Source: Thermoplasmata archaeon
GTDB lineage: Archaea; Thermoplasmatota; Thermoplasmata; Lutacidiplasmatales; UBA184
Assembly: GCA_021798415.1 (NCBI GenBank)
Contig: JAJZGO010000005.1
Span: 1 to 37,140 of the forward strand
Reading direction: 5' to 3'
Length of the DNA stretch: 37,140 nt
A program made the translations under genes and the position numbers. This document shows, in pieces, positions 15,873 to 24,511 of the stretch. The stretch's first letter is position 1; the number at the start of each line of letters is the position of its first letter. The notes under the pieces are model-generated. The model ran no database searches and was not told where the DNA came from. It worked only from the letters and a program-made list of their open reading frames with translations.

Positions 15873-16495
15873 GGCCGCTCCCGGGCGATGGGGGTCGTAC
15901 CCGCGCGCACGACCTCGCCGACACGTACCGTCGCCTCGGCCCGCGCCGCCGGGAGGAGGACGTCCACGCGCGAGCCGAGCACGATCATCCCGAGGCGCTG
16001 GCCCTTCTGGCGCGCGTCCCCCGCGCGCACGAACGCGATGAGCCGCCGCGCGAGGATGCCGGTGATCTGGACGACCTCGACCTCACCGACCGCGGTCTCG
16101 AGCCGGTAGGAGCGCCGGACGTTCCGGTCGGCGTCGGGGCGGTAGGCGGGCCGGTGGCCGGCGCCCCCCGGCGAGACCTCGGCGACCGTCGCATCGAGCG
16201 GGAATCGGTTGACGTGGACGTTCGTGACGTTCATGAAGACCGAGATGCGCAGCCGGTCGCCGTCGACCTCGACCGCGCGGACCCGACCGTCCGCCGCCGA
16301 GACGATCCCGCCCGCGGGGACGCGCTCGGGATCGCGGAAGAACGCGGCGAAGAAGGCGGCGAGCGCCACCGCGGCGAGGAACAGCCCGACGACGAGGGGC
16401 GAGGCGGGGAGCACGCGCGCTGCGGCCAAGAGCCCGAGGAGGAGCGCCACCGCCCCCGAAGGTCCGACGAACCGACCGGCCCCGGGGGCGAGCAC
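15869..16495 (-). CDS. asd: Archaetidylserine decarboxylase (pyruvoyl enzyme)
   Basis: This enzyme decarboxylates archaetidylserine to archaetidylethanolamine. The 208-residue protein has two N-terminal hydrophobic helices, then FFRDPERVP, SAADGRV, FMNVTNVHVNRFP and near the end IVLGSRVDVLLP. The Ser of LGS is where the proenzyme is expected to cleave itself and form the pyruvoyl group. This short form is the archaeal/PSD-A type. GTG 16495 lies four bases after the rps10 stop codon. It belongs to the tuf-rps10-asd-pssA-mptD run. Confidence 0.9.
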   Translation of the reverse strand: MLAPGAGRFVGPSGAVALLLGLLAAARVLPASPLVVGLFLAAVALAAFFAAFFRDPERVPAGGIVSAADGRVRAVEVDGDRLRISVFMNVTNVHVNRFPLDATVAEVSPGGAGHRPAYRPDADRNVRRSYRLETAVGEVEVVQITGILARRLIAFVRAGDARQKGQRLGMIVLGSRVDVLLPAARAEATVRVGEVVRAGTTPIARERP

Positions 16496-16499
16496 GCGC

Positions 16500-16811
16500 C
16501 TATCCGGTCAGCACGATCTCGATGTTGACGCCGTCGGGGACCTGGATCCGCATCACCTGGCGGAGGGCCCGCTCGTCGGCGTCGATGTCGATCAGCCGCT
16601 TGTGGATCCGCATCTCCCAGTGGTCGATCGTGCTCGACCCGCCCCCGTCCGGGCCCTTGCGGACCGGCACCTTGAGGCGTTTCGTGGGCAGCGGGATCGG
16701 GCCGGAGATCGCGACGCCGGTCTTCTGGGAAATATCGCGGATCTGCTTGCAGATCGAGTCGACCTTGTGGGAGTCGCTTCCGCTCAGGGAGATCCGGGCC
16801 TTTTGCGTCAT
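16500..16811 (-). CDS. rps10: 30S ribosomal protein uS10
   Basis: At 103 residues it is full length. Seen are ARISLSGSDSHKVDSICKQI, GPIPLPTKRLKVPVRKGPDG and the ending VPDGVNIEIVLTG, all typical of archaeal uS10. A strong ribosome-binding site, GGAGGGG, is seven bases before the ATG at 16811. It lies 43 bases after the EF-1 alpha stop on the same strand, the usual archaeal pair. Confidence 0.97.
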   Translation of the reverse strand: MTQKARISLSGSDSHKVDSICKQIRDISQKTGVAISGPIPLPTKRLKVPVRKGPDGGGSSTIDHWEMRIHKRLIDIDADERALRQVMRIQVPDGVNIEIVLTG

Positions 16812-16854
16812 CGATAGCCCCTCCCCCTCGGTCGACCGGTTCCCCGCGCGCGGG

Positions 16855-18132
16855 TCACTCGCGCTTCTTGACGTCCACGACGACGCCCGCCGCGACCGTC
16901 TGACCCATGTCCCGGACCGCGAAGCGGCCGAGCTGGGGGAACTCCTTGTACTTCTCGATGACGAGCGGCCGCTTCGGCGTGATCTTCACGACCGCGGCGT
17001 CTCCCGTCTTGAGCGTCTGGGGGTTCTCTTCGGCGACCTGGCCCGTCTTCGGGTCGAGGCGCTTCTGGAGTTCGGTGAACTCACAGGCGACCTGGGCCGT
17101 GTGGCAGTGGAAGACCGGCGTGTAGCCGACCGTGATGACGCTCGGGTGGTTCAGCACCTGGATGTTCGCGATGAAGCTCTCGACGACCGTCGGGGGGTTC
17201 GCGACGGGACCCGCGACGTCGCCGCGTCGGATGTCGTTCTTGTCGATGCCGCGGACGTTGAATCCGACGTTGTCGCCCGGGATCGCCTCGGAGACGGTCT
17301 CGTGGTGCATCTCGATCGACTTCACTTCGCCCGACTTCCCGCTCGGCAGGAAGATGATCTTGTCGCCGACCTTCAGCTTCCCGGTCTCGACACGGCCGAC
17401 GGGGACGGTGCCGATGCCCGTGATCGTGTAGACGTCCTGGACCGGGAGCCGGAGCGGCTTGTCGGTCGGCTTCTCGGGGACCTTCAGGTTGTCGAGCGCC
17501 TGGAGGAGCGTCGGGCCCTTGAACCACGGCATGTTCGGGCTCGCCTTGTTGATGTTGTCGTCCTTGAACGCCGAGATCGGGGCGAAGACGACCTGCTGGT
17601 CGATCTTGAAGCCGACGTTCTTGAGGAGCTTCGTCAGGTCCTCCTTGATCCCGTTGTACTTCGCCTCGGAGTAGTTGACCTCCTGGCGGTCCATCTTGTT
17701 GATCGCGCAGATGAGCTGGGTGACCCCGAGCGTCCGGGCGAGGAAGATGTGCTCCCGGGTCTGCTCTTGGACGCCTTCGGCGGCCGAGCAGACGAGCACG
17801 GCGGCGTCGGCCTGGCTGGTCCCCGTGATCATGTTCTTGACGAAATCGCGGTGGCCGGGGGCGTCGATGATCGTGAAGTAGTACTTCTGGGTGTCAAAAC
17901 GGCGGTGCGCGATGTCGATCGTGACGCCGCGCTCCCGCTCCTCCTTGAGGTCGTCCATCACCCAGGCGAACTCGAACGTCGCCTTCCCCTTCGCCTCGGC
18001 CTCCGCCCGGAACTTGTCGATCTCTTCCTGGCGAATGTAGCCGGTGTCGAGGAGCAGACGACCGACGGTCGTTGATTTGCCGTGGTCGACGTGGCCGATG
18101 AAGACGATGTTGAGGTGGGGCTTCTGTGCCAT
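16855..18132 (-). CDS. tuf: Translation elongation factor EF-1 alpha
   Basis: EF-1 alpha brings aminoacyl-tRNA to the ribosome using GTP. The 425 residues have GHVDHGKST (G1), the effector region with ERERGVTIDIAHRRF, DAPGHRDF (G3) and NKMD (G4), followed by beta-barrel domains 2 and 3 and the ending AAGVVVDVKKRE. ATG 18132 (MAQKPHLNIVFIGH) is the family start; the open frame above it extends into the promoter and is not coding. The TATA box at 18163-18172 places the transcript start close to the ATG. Confidence 0.98.
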   Translation of the reverse strand: MAQKPHLNIVFIGHVDHGKSTTVGRLLLDTGYIRQEEIDKFRAEAEAKGKATFEFAWVMDDLKEERERGVTIDIAHRRFDTQKYYFTIIDAPGHRDFVKNMITGTSQADAAVLVCSAAEGVQEQTREHIFLARTLGVTQLICAINKMDRQEVNYSEAKYNGIKEDLTKLLKNVGFKIDQQVVFAPISAFKDDNINKASPNMPWFKGPTLLQALDNLKVPEKPTDKPLRLPVQDVYTITGIGTVPVGRVETGKLKVGDKIIFLPSGKSGEVKSIEMHHETVSEAIPGDNVGFNVRGIDKNDIRRGDVAGPVANPPTVVESFIANIQVLNHPSVITVGYTPVFHCHTAQVACEFTELQKRLDPKTGQVAEENPQTLKTGDAAVVKITPKRPLVIEKYKEFPQLGRFAVRDMGQTVAAGVVVDVKKRE

Positions 18133-18162
18133 GCGATGCTCCGGGCGCGCCCAAAAGGTGCC

Positions 18163-18172
18163 CCTATATAGG
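18163..18172 (-). promoter_or_regulatory. TATA box of tuf
   Basis: CCTATATAGG is the most canonical TATA box in the window, about 31 bases before the tuf ATG. It probably also drives rps10, asd, pssA and mptD. Confidence 0.75.
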
Positions 18173-18256
18173 CGTTGTCTCGCCGGAACACCGAGAGCGT
18201 CGCCGCACTCGACGTTCGCGGACCAGCGAATGGTGGGGCGCCGGACCGGAGCCGGG

Positions 18257-18313
18257 GTCCGGGTCCGCCCGGAGCCGGCCGCGCGGCCCACCGGCAACGG
18301 GCCGGACCCGGAC
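18257..18313. repeat. GC-rich inverted repeat between the VOC gene and the tuf promoter
   Basis: GTCCGGGTCCG (18257-18267) and CGGACCCGGAC (18303-18313) are perfect 11-base arms, and pairing can continue inward with one bulge. It lies in the non-coding spacer after the 3' end of the VOC gene and upstream of the tuf promoter. It may end the VOC transcript or simply reflect high GC. Confidence 0.35.
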
Positions 18314-18364
18314 GACCTCGCCGGGTCTTCTACGGCTCCGGGCCCGGTGCGGGGGCCGGACGGC

Positions 18365-18766
18365 CTACGGCTCGGGCATCACGACGTGCTCGTTTCCGTC
18401 CGGGTCCCGGATCGACGCCCACCAGCCCCACGGGTCCTTCCGGGGTTCCTGGTTGAACGCCACGCCCCGCGACTTGAGTTCCGCGCAGCTCGCGGCGAAG
18501 TCCTTGCCGGGCAGCCGGAGCAGGATCCCCGAGTTCCCGGGCTCGAGCGTTCCCTTCGGGTCGTACTCGGTGGTCTGGCAAAGGTGAAGTACGCCCGGCC
18601 GGCCGCGCCGGCCGACCGTCACCCAGTGCTCTTCGTCGTCGATCAGGTCGAGACCGAGCGTCGTCGTGTACCACTCCCGCGCCTTCTTGCGGTCGGAGAC
18701 GACGACCGCGACGCTGGAGAAATACGGTTTCTTGCCGGTCGGCTTCTTGGATTTTACGGGGGACAT
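18365..18766 (-). CDS. Glyoxalase/VOC-superfamily protein
   Basis: This 133-residue single-domain protein has the VOC pattern: KPYFSSVAVVVSDRKKAREWYTTTLGL at the start, a central GNSGILLRLPGKDFAASCAELKSRGVAF, then PWGWWASIRDPDGNEHVV. Members bind a divalent metal and act as lyases, dioxygenases, epimerases or resistance proteins, and this one's substrate cannot be told. Metal-ligand candidates are the His in HLCQ and the final Glu in GNEHVV. A TATA box at 18796-18805 lies about 30 bases before the ATG, so it is leaderless. A short Lys-rich N-terminus (SPVKSKKPTGKK) precedes the domain. Confidence 0.83.
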   Translation of the reverse strand: MSPVKSKKPTGKKPYFSSVAVVVSDRKKAREWYTTTLGLDLIDDEEHWVTVGRRGRPGVLHLCQTTEYDPKGTLEPGNSGILLRLPGKDFAASCAELKSRGVAFNQEPRKDPWGWWASIRDPDGNEHVVMPEP

Positions 18767-18795
18767 CGGGGACCTCGGCCGGACGAGGGGGCGCC

Positions 18796-18805
18796 CGCTT
18801 TTGAG
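18796..18805 (-). promoter_or_regulatory. TATA box of the VOC gene
   Basis: The minus strand CTCAAAAGCG is about 30 bases upstream of ATG 18766. Confidence 0.55.
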
Positions 18806-18954
18806 CGGGGCGGGGAGGGGTGCTGAAACGGCCGACCGACGGTCCCGGCCCGTTTCCGACGTCGGGGGAGCCACCGGCGGTCGGTCCGGGGCCCTCCGGG
18901 GGAGGTCGGTCGATCGCCCGCGGTCCCCGATACCGGGCCGCGGTTGCCGGCACA

Positions 18955-18964
18955 AGCGATTTAG
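18955..18964 (+). promoter_or_regulatory. TATA box of the thioesterase-MBF1 pair
   Basis: GCGATTTAGG is the only AT-rich block upstream of GTG 19011. It predicts a leader of about 20-25 bases. Confidence 0.5.
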
Positions 18965-19010
18965 GGTGGGGGCGGGTCGGTCGTCCCGTTCGCGTGCTCC
19001 GGCGGTAACC

Positions 19011-19496
19011 GTGCCCGACCTGACCCTCCACACCGTGGGCGCCAGCCGGGCGTCGGTCGTCCGACTGATGGTCCCGACGGACGCGAACTTCATGGGCAAC
19101 GTCTTCGGCGGTCAGATTCTCGCCGAGGTCGACCGCGTGGCCTACATCACGGCCACCCGCCACGCGAAGTCCAATTGCGTGACGGCCTCGTTCGACCGCG
19201 TCGACTTCATCCTGCCGGTCCACGTGGGGGAGGTCGTCGACTTCGATGCGATGCTCACATTCGTCGGGCACTCGTCGATGGAGGTCTCGGTCCGCGTGCG
19301 GTCCGAAGCGCTCGCCGGCAGCGCGCCCCAGCTCGTCGGGGAGGCGTTCGTCACGATGGTGGCGGTCGACCCTCACGGGCGACCGGTGCCCGTCCCACCG
19401 CTCGTCCTCGAGACCGACGAGGAGCGTCGGCGCTTCGAGGAAGGTCGCCGGCGGATGGAGGCCCGGCGACGGACGCGTTTGGCCGAATCCCGATAG
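19011..19496 (+). CDS. Hotdog-fold acyl-CoA thioesterase (YciA/BFIT type)
   Basis: This enzyme hydrolyses acyl-CoA thioesters. The 161-residue protein has one hotdog domain with VPTDANFMGNVFGGQILAEVDR (the N-(G/A)-x-x-x-GG motif around the catalytic Asn/Asp helix), VTASFDRVDFILPVHVGEVVDF and GEAFVTMVAVD. The Arg-rich C-terminal helix (RRRFEEGRRRMEARRRT) is common in this group. I chose GTG 19011 because VPDLTLHTVGAS leads directly into the domain; the open frame upstream crosses the promoter. MBF1 begins eight bases after its stop. Confidence 0.88.
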   Translation: MPDLTLHTVGASRASVVRLMVPTDANFMGNVFGGQILAEVDRVAYITATRHAKSNCVTASFDRVDFILPVHVGEVVDFDAMLTFVGHSSMEVSVRVRSEALAGSAPQLVGEAFVTMVAVDPHGRPVPVPPLVLETDEERRRFEEGRRRMEARRRTRLAESR

Positions 19497-19504
19497 GAAG
19501 AACC

Positions 19505-19963
19505 ATGCTGTGCGAAATGTGCGGAAAGGAATCTGAGACCGTGAGCCGGGTGCGGATCGAAGGCACGATCCTCCGGCTCTGCCCCGATTGCGCTCGATTC
19601 GGAACCCCGATCGACCCGCCGGCCCCGGCCGCGACGGGCGCCGTGCCGGTCGGCCGGGCACGGGCCTCGGGCGGCCCCGCCAGCCACTCGGCCGGGGGAG
19701 GGCGACGCCTCGAGGAACGGGACCTCTACCAGGACATCGGCGAGATGGAACTCGCCCCCGACTGGTACAAGCGCGTGCGCGTGGCCCGCGAGGCCCTCGC
19801 CTGGACGCCCGAAGACCTCGGGAAGAAGCTCAACGAGAAGAAGTCGGTCGTGCTGAAGCTCGAGTCGGGGAGCCTTCGTCCGCCCGACGCGCTCGTGCGC
19901 AAGATCGAGCACCTGCTCCGGGTCCGCCTGCGGGCCGAGCCGGAGGCGACCGGACCGGCCTAG
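19505..19963 (+). CDS. mbf1: Archaeal multiprotein bridging factor 1 (MBF1)
   Basis: MBF1 is a small helix-turn-helix protein linked to transcription or translation quality control. In archaea it has an N-terminal zinc ribbon, seen here as CEMCGK and CPDCARFG, followed by a flexible Ala/Gly/Pro linker (residues 37-68). The HTH_3 domain (WYKRVRVAREALAWTPEDLGKKLNEKKSVVLKLESGSLRPPDALVRKIEHLL) follows at about 85-143. The length is 152 residues. It lies eight bases after the thioesterase gene, sharing its promoter. Its stop overlaps the convergent small membrane protein gene by four bases. Confidence 0.92.
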   Translation: MLCEMCGKESETVSRVRIEGTILRLCPDCARFGTPIDPPAPAATGAVPVGRARASGGPASHSAGGGRRLEERDLYQDIGEMELAPDWYKRVRVAREALAWTPEDLGKKLNEKKSVVLKLESGSLRPPDALVRKIEHLLRVRLRAEPEATGPA

Positions 19964-20349
19964 GGCGACGCGCGCGCGGCCCGCGAGGGTCCGCCGTCGC
20001 CCGCCATCGGCGGTGGGGGACCCCGGCGGCTGTGCGGTGAGCGGCCGGTCGGGGGGCCGACCGGGCGCTCGAGTCCGACCTGCGTGCCGACCTCGGCCCG
20101 CACGAACCCCGAAACGGAGGCGCCCTCGAGCACCCCTCTTAGGTCGGCCGAGTAACGCGCGAGCAACCGGTCGCTCCAGGCGAGGTACCCCAGCCCGACG
20201 GCCGCGAGACCCCCGACCGCCGCGAGCCCGGCCGCGTCGTACGGCATCTCGAGGGCCGCCAGCACGAGCCCGACCACAAGGCCCAAGACGGCCGCCAGGG
20301 CTCGCCAGACGCTTCGGTGGGCTCGGCGGTCGCGGTGCGAGAACGTCAT
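19960..20349 (-). CDS. Small two-helix membrane protein, function unknown
   Basis: The 129-residue product has two hydrophobic segments at about residues 14-34 (VWRALAAVLGLVVGLVLAALE) and 40-58 (AAGLAAVGGLAAVGLGYLAW). A soluble C-terminal half rich in Pro, Gly and Arg follows. I recognise no family. The ATG at 20349 comes 31 bases after the argF stop on the same strand, so it may be a second gene of that transcript. Its last bases overlap the MBF1 stop from the opposite strand. Confidence 0.55.
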   Translation of the reverse strand: MTFSHRDRRAHRSVWRALAAVLGLVVGLVLAALEMPYDAAGLAAVGGLAAVGLGYLAWSDRLLARYSADLRGVLEGASVSGFVRAEVGTQVGLERPVGPPTGRSPHSRRGPPPPMAGDGGPSRAARASP

Positions 20350-20380
20350 CGTCGGTCCGACGCCACCCCGCCGGGCGGCG

Positions 20381-21343
<963 letters not shown>

Positions 21344-21365
21344 GGTCGGGGAAAGACGACGACGG

Positions 21366-21375
21366 CCCAAAATGG
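21366..21375 (-). promoter_or_regulatory. TATA-like box of argF
   Basis: The minus strand CCATTTTGGG is about 25-32 bases before GTG 21343. Confidence 0.4.
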
Positions 21376-21500
21376 TTCCGCCGCCGACCCGGATACCGCC
21401 GGGGGCCGCCGAGGCGAGAGTCCGTAGCGGACCGTGTGCCAAACGGCGGGGAACACTCCGGTCCGTTGCGGGGCCCGGGAGGACCCCGACCCCGTGCGCA

Positions 21501-21510
21501 CGTTAAGAAC
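21501..21510 (+). promoter_or_regulatory. TATA-like box of the thiolase-DUF35 pair
   Basis: CGTTAAGAAC lies about 32-41 bases before ATG 21542. The short leader keeps a ribosome-binding site, GGAGG, seven bases before the ATG. Confidence 0.5.
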
Positions 21511-21541
21511 CGGGCCCGGCTGGGGCGGCGGAGGCGTCACG

Positions 21542-22966
21542 ATGCCGGCACGTTCGAAGGCGAGACGACCGACCGCCCGTCCGCGGACCGCCCGACCGAA
21601 GACCCCGCCCTCGAGGGGCCGTCGGGTCTACATGGTGACGGGAGGGCTCACGAAGTTCGCCAAGGCCCATCCGGCGATGGACTTCCGGCTGATGGTGAAG
21701 CGCGCGTACGACTACGCGCTCAAGGGGGTCCCGGGCCTGACCGCCGACCGGATCGACGGCACCCGTATCTCCTACTTCTCCGACCACTTTGCCCGCCAAC
21801 TCAAGGCGGCGAGCATGGTCCAGGATTACCTCGGAATGAACCCGAAGGGGTCGGTGCGCATCGAGTGGGGAGGCGCGACCGGCGGCGAGTGCTTCCAGGC
21901 CGCCTACGAGGCCGTCGCGAGCGGTCGGATGGACGTCTGCCTCGCGGCCGGCTTCGAGACGATGAGCCGTGTGGCGACGTGGAAGGGCAACGAGTTCATC
22001 GCGCTCGCTTCGGACACGAACTTCGACTTTCCCCTCGGGGGATTCTACACGGGCTACTACGCGCTGATGGTCGTCCGCCACATCTACGAGTACCTGCGGC
22101 AGGGGAAGTACGCCGACGTGAAGGACGAACGCGAAGCGCAGCGTCTCGCGATCGCCGAGGGCTCGCGGATCATGAGCAAGGTCTCGGTGAAGAACCACCG
22201 CAACGCGCTCCACAACCCGTACGCTCAGTACCCGAAACGACTGACCGTCGAGGACGTCCTCAATTCCGAGATGATCAGCTACCCGCTCACGCGCGAACAG
22301 ATCTGCACGATGAGCGACGGGGCCGCCGTGGCGGTCCTCTGCACGGAGGAGCGGGCGAAGGAGTTCACCGACCGCCCCGTTCGCATCACGGGAGTGGGGT
22401 GCGGAACGGACACCATGCGGCTCGCGGACCGCCCGTTCGGACGCGTCCCCCTGCTTCCCCACGAGCGGGCGCGCGACTACGAGGACCTCGAGTACCCGGG
22501 CGTCCACTCCTTCCGCGCGGGGCGGACGGCCGGCATCGAGGCGTACCGGATGGCGGGGATCTCCCGGCCGACCGCGGAGCTCGACTTCATCGAGCTGCAC
22601 GACGCGTACGCGTCGAGCGAGATCCAGACGTACGAGGACCTCGGGCTGTGCCGATACGGCGAGGGATACGACTTCGTCGAGCAGGGCGACCCGTTCCTGA
22701 AGGGGATCGACTACGGCTTCTCCACGCCGAGGGCCGGCACGATGCCCGTGAACCCCTCGGGCGGCCTCATCGCGTGCGGCCACCCGGTCGGGGCGACCGG
22801 GCTCATGCAGGGGGTCTTTGCGTTCTGGCAGCTCCAAGGGACCATCGGCAAGCACTTCGGGGACCCGACCCTCCAGCTCAACAACCCCCGTCGCGGCGCG
22901 ATCCACAGCCACGCCGGCACCGGCTCGAGCGTGACGGTCTCGATCCTCGAGAGGGGGTTCCGATGA
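21542..22966 (+). CDS. Thiolase (acetyl-CoA acetyltransferase/SCP-x type)
   Basis: Thiolases condense or cleave beta-ketoacyl-CoA. In archaea this type supplies acetoacetyl-CoA for the mevalonate pathway and forms a complex with a DUF35 protein and HMG-CoA synthase. Catalytic sites visible are Cys117 in GGATGGECF, His353 in ELHDAYASSE, and Cys412 and His414 in GLIACGHPVGATG. At 474 residues it is longer than the usual 390, partly through an Arg/Pro-rich leader of 30 residues before VYMVTGGLTKF. An internal ATG at residue 31 is possible, but the ribosome-binding site favours 21542. The ATG of the DUF35 gene overlaps its stop. HMG-CoA synthase is not in this window. Confidence 0.88.
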   Translation: MPARSKARRPTARPRTARPKTPPSRGRRVYMVTGGLTKFAKAHPAMDFRLMVKRAYDYALKGVPGLTADRIDGTRISYFSDHFARQLKAASMVQDYLGMNPKGSVRIEWGGATGGECFQAAYEAVASGRMDVCLAAGFETMSRVATWKGNEFIALASDTNFDFPLGGFYTGYYALMVVRHIYEYLRQGKYADVKDEREAQRLAIAEGSRIMSKVSVKNHRNALHNPYAQYPKRLTVEDVLNSEMISYPLTREQICTMSDGAAVAVLCTEERAKEFTDRPVRITGVGCGTDTMRLADRPFGRVPLLPHERARDYEDLEYPGVHSFRAGRTAGIEAYRMAGISRPTAELDFIELHDAYASSEIQTYEDLGLCRYGEGYDFVEQGDPFLKGIDYGFSTPRAGTMPVNPSGGLIACGHPVGATGLMQGVFAFWQLQGTIGKHFGDPTLQLNNPRRGAIHSHAGTGSSVTVSILERGFR

Positions 22967-23490
22967 GCGCGCGGCCCCCGACCCTGACGAAGTTCCGTGA
23001 CGTCCAGACCGAGCTCGAGAAGAGCGGCGCCGCGATCTTCCGAGACTCGGACGGCGTGGAGAGCCTGATCATCCGCTACCCCTACGCCATCTCCTACATC
23101 CACAGCTACGCCGAAGACACTCCGTTCTTCCTCGGGCTCGCCGAAGGCCGGCTGCGCGGCTCGAAGTGCCGCCGGCCGAAGTGCAAGTTCGTGTTCGCGA
23201 CCCCCCGCAGCCACTGCATGGTCTGTGGGGCGCCGACCGAATGGATCGACCTGCCGACCCACGGCCGGGTCCACTCCTGGACGACCTGCCACTTCGGCGG
23301 CGAGGCGTTCCTGAAGGAGACGCCGTACAACCTCGCGCTCGTCGAGTTCGAGGGGGCGGGGAGCCTCCTCCTCGTGCGCCTCAAGGACTGCGGGGAATCC
23401 GACCTCTTCATCGGGATGCGGGTGGAAGCGCGGTTCGAACCGAACCCGAAGTACTCGGTCACCGACGTCTGGTTCGTCCCCTCGGCCTGA
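22963..23490 (+). CDS. DUF35 zinc-ribbon/OB-fold partner of thiolase
   Basis: Archaeal DUF35 proteins act as scaffolds that pass CoA intermediates between thiolase and HMG-CoA synthase. Seen are a leading helix, a zinc ribbon with C-x4-C and C-x2-C (CRRPKC, CMVCGAPTEW) near residues 69-88, and an OB-fold with GRVHSWTTCHFGGEAFLKETPYNLALVEFEGAGSLLLVRL ending in VTDVWFVPS. It has 175 residues. The ATG overlaps the thiolase stop (ATGA), so the two are translated together and likely form a complex. Confidence 0.88.
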   Translation: MSARPPTLTKFRDVQTELEKSGAAIFRDSDGVESLIIRYPYAISYIHSYAEDTPFFLGLAEGRLRGSKCRRPKCKFVFATPRSHCMVCGAPTEWIDLPTHGRVHSWTTCHFGGEAFLKETPYNLALVEFEGAGSLLLVRLKDCGESDLFIGMRVEARFEPNPKYSVTDVWFVPSA

Positions 23491-23579
23491 GCGTCCCGAC
23501 GGAAGGGGGCGGCCGTCCGCCGCCTTCCCGAGTCCCGAACGGCGCGCCGCGCCCCCGGCCGGACCCCCTCCCCGGGGTT

Positions 23580-23597
23580 CGTAAAACCGGATTTACG
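23580..23597. promoter_or_regulatory. Near-perfect 18-base palindrome before the cupredoxin promoter
   Basis: CGTAAAACCGGATTTACG pairs with itself at eight of nine positions. It ends five bases before the TATA box at 23603-23610, about where an archaeal regulator would touch the BRE and pre-initiation complex. It is AT-rich in a GC-rich spacer, so it is unlikely to be chance composition. Its regulator is unknown. Confidence 0.5.
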
Positions 23598-23602
23598 GGA
23601 CG

Positions 23603-23610
23603 CCTAAGTA
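23603..23610 (+). promoter_or_regulatory. TATA box of the cupredoxin gene
   Basis: CCTAAGTA lies 23-30 bases before the ATG at 23633, which points to a leaderless transcript. Confidence 0.55.
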
Positions 23611-23632
23611 CCCTTCCGGCCGACGGACGACC

Positions 23633-24181
23633 ATGAAGGACTCGGATTGGTTCGGGGCGGTGGCCCTGATCGCCGCGGTGCTCGTGGTCCTCGTCGGCGG
23701 CTGGGCGCTGTCGGCGCAGGGATCGGGGTCCGCGCCGGCGACGAGCGCCACGACGACGAGCGTGAGCTACCTCAACCTCACGATCGCGATCAACGCCACG
23801 ACGGGGATGCCTCAGTACCTGCCCGCGAACTTCTCCGTCCCTCGCGGCGAAGTGAAGGTAACGCTCACCGACGAGGACCTCGTGGCGAACTGGTCGACCT
23901 GCCCGTGCCAAGTGACGGGCACGGTCGGCAACACCGAGTCGATCAACGGCTCCGCGCCGGTGTCGGCCGTGAATCCGATGGACGTAGCCCACACGTTCTC
24001 GGTCCCCCAGCTGGGGATCAACGTCTACAGTCCGGGGCAGAGCACGATCACGTTCACGCTCTCGCTCGACCGGACCGGCCAGTTCTCCTGGTTCTGCGAG
24101 GACCCGTGCGGCGCCGACGGTCTCACCGGTGCCCCGATGGGCGTGCCGGGCTACATGAGCGGCACGATGACGGTCTTCTAG
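23633..24181 (+). CDS. Membrane-anchored cupredoxin-like protein with a CuA-like C-x3-C site
   Basis: A signal-anchor helix (residues 8-28) is followed by a Ser/Thr/Ala linker and a beta-sandwich domain outside the cell. Candidate copper ligands are His120 (AHTFSVPQLGINVYSPGQ), Cys155 and Cys159 (FCEDPCG), and Met169 or Met175 (GAPMGVPGYMSG). The C-x3-C recalls the CuA site of cytochrome oxidase subunit II, but the His expected three residues later (C-x3-C-x3-H-x2-M) is not there. An extra pair, Cys90 and Cys92 (CPC), lies earlier. A role in electron transfer or copper handling is plausible, and no oxidase genes are nearby. A palindrome at 23580-23597 may regulate it. Confidence 0.75.
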   Translation: MKDSDWFGAVALIAAVLVVLVGGWALSAQGSGSAPATSATTTSVSYLNLTIAINATTGMPQYLPANFSVPRGEVKVTLTDEDLVANWSTCPCQVTGTVGNTESINGSAPVSAVNPMDVAHTFSVPQLGINVYSPGQSTITFTLSLDRTGQFSWFCEDPCGADGLTGAPMGVPGYMSGTMTVF

Positions 24182-24248
24182 GCGGGCACCGGCCCGCCGG
24201 CGGACGCCGCACCCGCGAGCCGTCCTAGGGTGCGGTCGACCGGAAGAA

Positions 24249-24322
24249 TGCCGCGGGCCGGGCTTGAACCGGCGGCTTCAAGATCTTCAGTCTTGCACTC
24301 TCCCAAACTGAGTTACCGCGGC
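24249..24322 (-). tRNA. trnF: tRNA-Phe (anticodon GAA)
   Basis: The minus strand folds into a full cloverleaf. The acceptor stem pairs GCCGCGG (24322-24316) with CCGCGGC (24256-24250), with A as discriminator. The D stem is CTC/GAG, and the anticodon stem CAAGA/TCTTG encloses the loop CTGAAGA with anticodon GAA. The variable loop has five bases and the T arm is GCCGG-TTCAAGC-CCGGC. CCA is not encoded and no intron is present. A TATA box lies 25 bases upstream. Confidence 0.95.
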
Positions 24323-24346
24323 GCGCTCGACCCCGACCTTCCGCGG

Positions 24347-24356
24347 CGTATAAAGA
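24347..24356 (-). promoter_or_regulatory. TATA box of tRNA-Phe
   Basis: The minus strand TCTTTATACG lies about 25 bases before the mature 5' end at 24322. Confidence 0.65.
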
Positions 24357-24475
24357 GTGTCCGCGGTCGGTCCGATGCGCTCCGGTCGGGCCGCCGGAGG
24401 TCCGACCGGCGCGTCGGCTCCGGCCGAACGCGCGCGCTCACGTTCGAGCGCCGACCGGGGCGGCCCCCTCCCCTC

Positions 24476-24485
24476 GATTTTATCT
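24476..24485 (+). promoter_or_regulatory. TATA box of topA
   Basis: GATTTTATCT is 27-36 bases before GTG 24512, fitting a leaderless start. Confidence 0.6.
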
Positions 24486-24511
24486 AATCCGCGCCGCCTT
24501 CGACGAGCGCC

